Below, piece after piece: positions 61,657 through 64,000 of a DNA stretch of 64,000 bases (its first letter is position 1; every line of letters starts with the position of its first letter). A program made the position numbers and the translations under genes. This DNA comes from Monarcha castaneiventris obscurior (lineage: Eukaryota > Chordata > Aves > Passeriformes > Monarchidae): the NCBI GenBank assembly GCA_026261815.1, contig JAMPIT010000379.1, forward strand, positions 8,134,001 through 8,198,000. Reading direction: 5' to 3'. The notes under the pieces are model-generated. The model saw only the letters and a program-made list of their open reading frames with translations. It was not told the origin of the DNA and did no database searches.

Positions 61657-64000
61657 CTGCAGGTCTACTTTTTCTCCACATATGTATCACAGTATGATAT
61701 AGTATAACAGCAAGATATTTACTCTCCTTACTGCTTTAGAAATGTGCCAGAGAGAAATCACAGTAACACACTTTATAATGTCAGCGTTGGTACTAAGTCA
61801 CCAAAAAGAGAAAGACACATACCTAGTTCTCACAGCTGACCCATTGTGAAGTCAGTACACACACAAATGCCCCACCCCCTTCCCCCTTCTTGAATCCCTT
61901 GGGTTTGCATTGAAATGGTACCAAAACTGCTGTTGGCATCACCTTAGCAGCTGATTTCAGGCCTGAGCACACACAGTGAAGAAGTCAGACCGCAATTCCA
62001 GGTACAGCTGCCGATGGTGAATCAGTCCCATTCTATAAGAGCATTTGGTCAACTAACGTTATCCACCAAGTGCCAGTGAAGCATCGCAATAAAGAACTAG
62101 AACTTCTGCATATTTTCTGAGAATTGTCAGTATTCCTTGATGAAGTGAAAAAATTAGTGTTCTCTGAGATGCAAAATCAAGCCCAAACTAAACTCGCTGG
62201 GTGAAATATGAGGGAGAAACCTACAAAACCATCTTAAGAAGAGATGAACACAAAGTGATCCCCCAGAAAAAAAATGAGAACATTGAAATGCAAAATATCC
62301 TACCGACAGCTCCATGTAGCTAGCCCTATTTACAATGGTGTGCAAGCACAAAAAAAACCATGTAGCCCACTTATGCAATTAAGGCTTGGCAATTTGATGA
62401 AAATATCATGGAACAGAATTGATGTGAATTTGAGCACCCTGCCAGCTCATTGGGATGGAATTGGCAGTCAGGAAAAGAGACGGGTGGTGTGATGTGCACG
62501 CATGAGCCTGCAAAGGCAAACTCTGGGCTTCAGGGCAATTGCCAGGAGCTGGTTATCCTGCAGGAAAACAGGGATTTTAACAATAGTTAAGCTCTCAAGG
62601 GAGGTAGCTCCTTCCAGCCTTTGGATAATTGAGGGAAAAAATAGTGGGGGATAGATGTATTACCAACCTCAAAGAGTCACAATCCCCCAAAAATTAAAAA
62701 CACTGCCATCATAGAAGTAAAGGTAAATTAAGTTATTCTTCCCCTAAATGAAATTGCATTTAATTGTAAAACTTTATGCACTTCACTGCAATGTTTACTT
62801 CTATGGTGGTTAAATTCTTCTTTAGATTAACTCGCTTAATACTAAATAAAACCAAAATGCCTCACACAGCAGTTATATATGCCAAATTTTCCTCATGTCT
62901 AAACACCTGCAGAAATTTAAGCACATAAAGTAAAAAAAAAATTATATGGGTTTAGACCACCAGGATTTATGAATCCTACTTTAGGATTCAAAGTTATAGC
63001 ATTGTGTTTCAGAAAGAACAAGGAAGTCTCCCCAAATACAGAATAATTATTATAGTTATATAATAATATTTTCTAAAAAAATCCTTCCTCCACTAGGAAG
63101 TTTTTACTCCACCATGAAGCATCAACTGACCATTCCTGTAACAGATTTGGCACAGAACAGAAAGACAATGAAAAGTTAATTATATGCCAATGTAATAAAT
63201 GTTTAAGCATCCTGAAAAATAGTCTTGTACTACATTTCATTTCAAAAAGGGGTCTATTTTATAAGGATATTTTTTACTTGTATTCATTACTTACTGTCAG
63301 ACAGCAAGCACTTACTGTCAGATCTCACATTGTGCATATTACTGTATGATAGCAGAATGGTCACAATTCTGCAAAAGCTTATAAATTGTGCCAATAACTG
63401 GACTTGCTAGTCAAACCCAATTAACTTCTAACACCAGTTTGCCTAGTAAAGCATCCACTTAGTCAGAACTCATTTATGCTTTAAAAATGATGCATTATGC
63501 ATTTTTGGAAAAGTACTATTTTTTCAGCATGTCATTGGAATTTAAAAAAATATATCTACAGACGATTAGAAAATCTAAAGTTACAAATAAAATTAGTCTG
63601 AATATTTAAGGTTTACAACATTTGAATATGCTGTAAGTACACAGTGTTTTGAAGCATCAAGCAGTTCTCAGCTTCCTGCTGTGTCCCATATAGTGTCTCC
63701 ATCACTATCATCAGTCATGCATAAAATAATTGTTTTTCTGCTCTTACAATAGGACCAAGAAAACCCTGCATTCTGGTTGAAATGAAAATGAAGGCAACAT
63801 GAGTAATCACATCATGATGGGTCAGCTGTTGTGTACCGAGCATCCTTAAAAGCAGTTCAATAATGCTACCTTTAACTAAACATTTATCTACATAATCACA
63901 TAGGTAAAAATGTACAAATAACTTTCTTTTAAAAAAGCAATATAATTTTGAAGACATTTTTGATTAAATATTCAGAAAATCAGTGATGAAAAGAAAAGCT
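61657..64000. other. AT-rich non-coding DNA, no gene seen
   Basis: Intron-like to the end of the window. A small direct duplication, ACTTACTGTCAGA, occurs near 63289-63301 and 63310-63322. 62480-62640 is slightly GC-richer (ACGCATGAGCCTGC). Open frames are short and unremarkable. Confidence 0.6.

Noticed and set aside
1..64000. Prokaryotic-type systems (CRISPR, phage, operons, toxin-antitoxin)
   Set aside because: No repeat-spacer arrays, no densely packed long frames, and CR1 LINEs plus splice-type signals show a vertebrate nuclear genome.

Overview
The window reads as vertebrate, most likely bird, genomic DNA from a gene-poor, AT-rich region: a large intron, an intergenic stretch or a gene desert. 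The main evidence for a sauropsid, probably avian, genome is CR1-type LINE sequence: two long GC-rich tails near the right end, one interrupted by another CR1, and one old internal fragment. Long homopolymer runs, sparse CpG and the absence of long ORFs, operons or ribosome binding sites rule out a prokaryote. I see no rRNA, tRNA, CRISPR or intact multi-exon gene. The species and locus cannot be named from the sequence alone.

Layout. 1-8.3 kb is AT-rich and holds the only segment I would call a probable coding exon (minus strand, 4056-4162), plus weaker exon-like segments on both strands. 8.3-30.5 kb is non-coding, with several balanced-composition blocks rich in homeodomain, POU, SOX and RFX-like sites. 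They resemble conserved regulatory elements; the best are 8340-8790 and 29480-30520. 30.5-56.6 kb is mostly featureless AT-rich DNA with microsatellites, an old CR1 endonuclease fragment (36286-36391), an 18-bp perfect palindrome, and a small two-exon-like unit at 47.8-48.2 kb that may be a non-coding transcript. 56.6-61.3 kb holds the CR1 copies: a minus-strand element split by a second minus-strand CR1, then about 2 kb later a third, longer minus-strand copy of the same type. A 43-bp tandem duplication lies just beyond the third copy. 61.7-64 kb is unremarkable AT-rich DNA.

Nearly all open reading frames of 60-140 codons here behave as chance ORFs or as reading frames through CR1 sequence. 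Exon calls rest on splice-site quality, open phase and peptide appearance only. At this AT content such coincidences occur by chance, so confidences are low. No new biological system is evident. The most useful leads are the 4056-4162 exon, the regulatory-looking blocks and the nested CR1.
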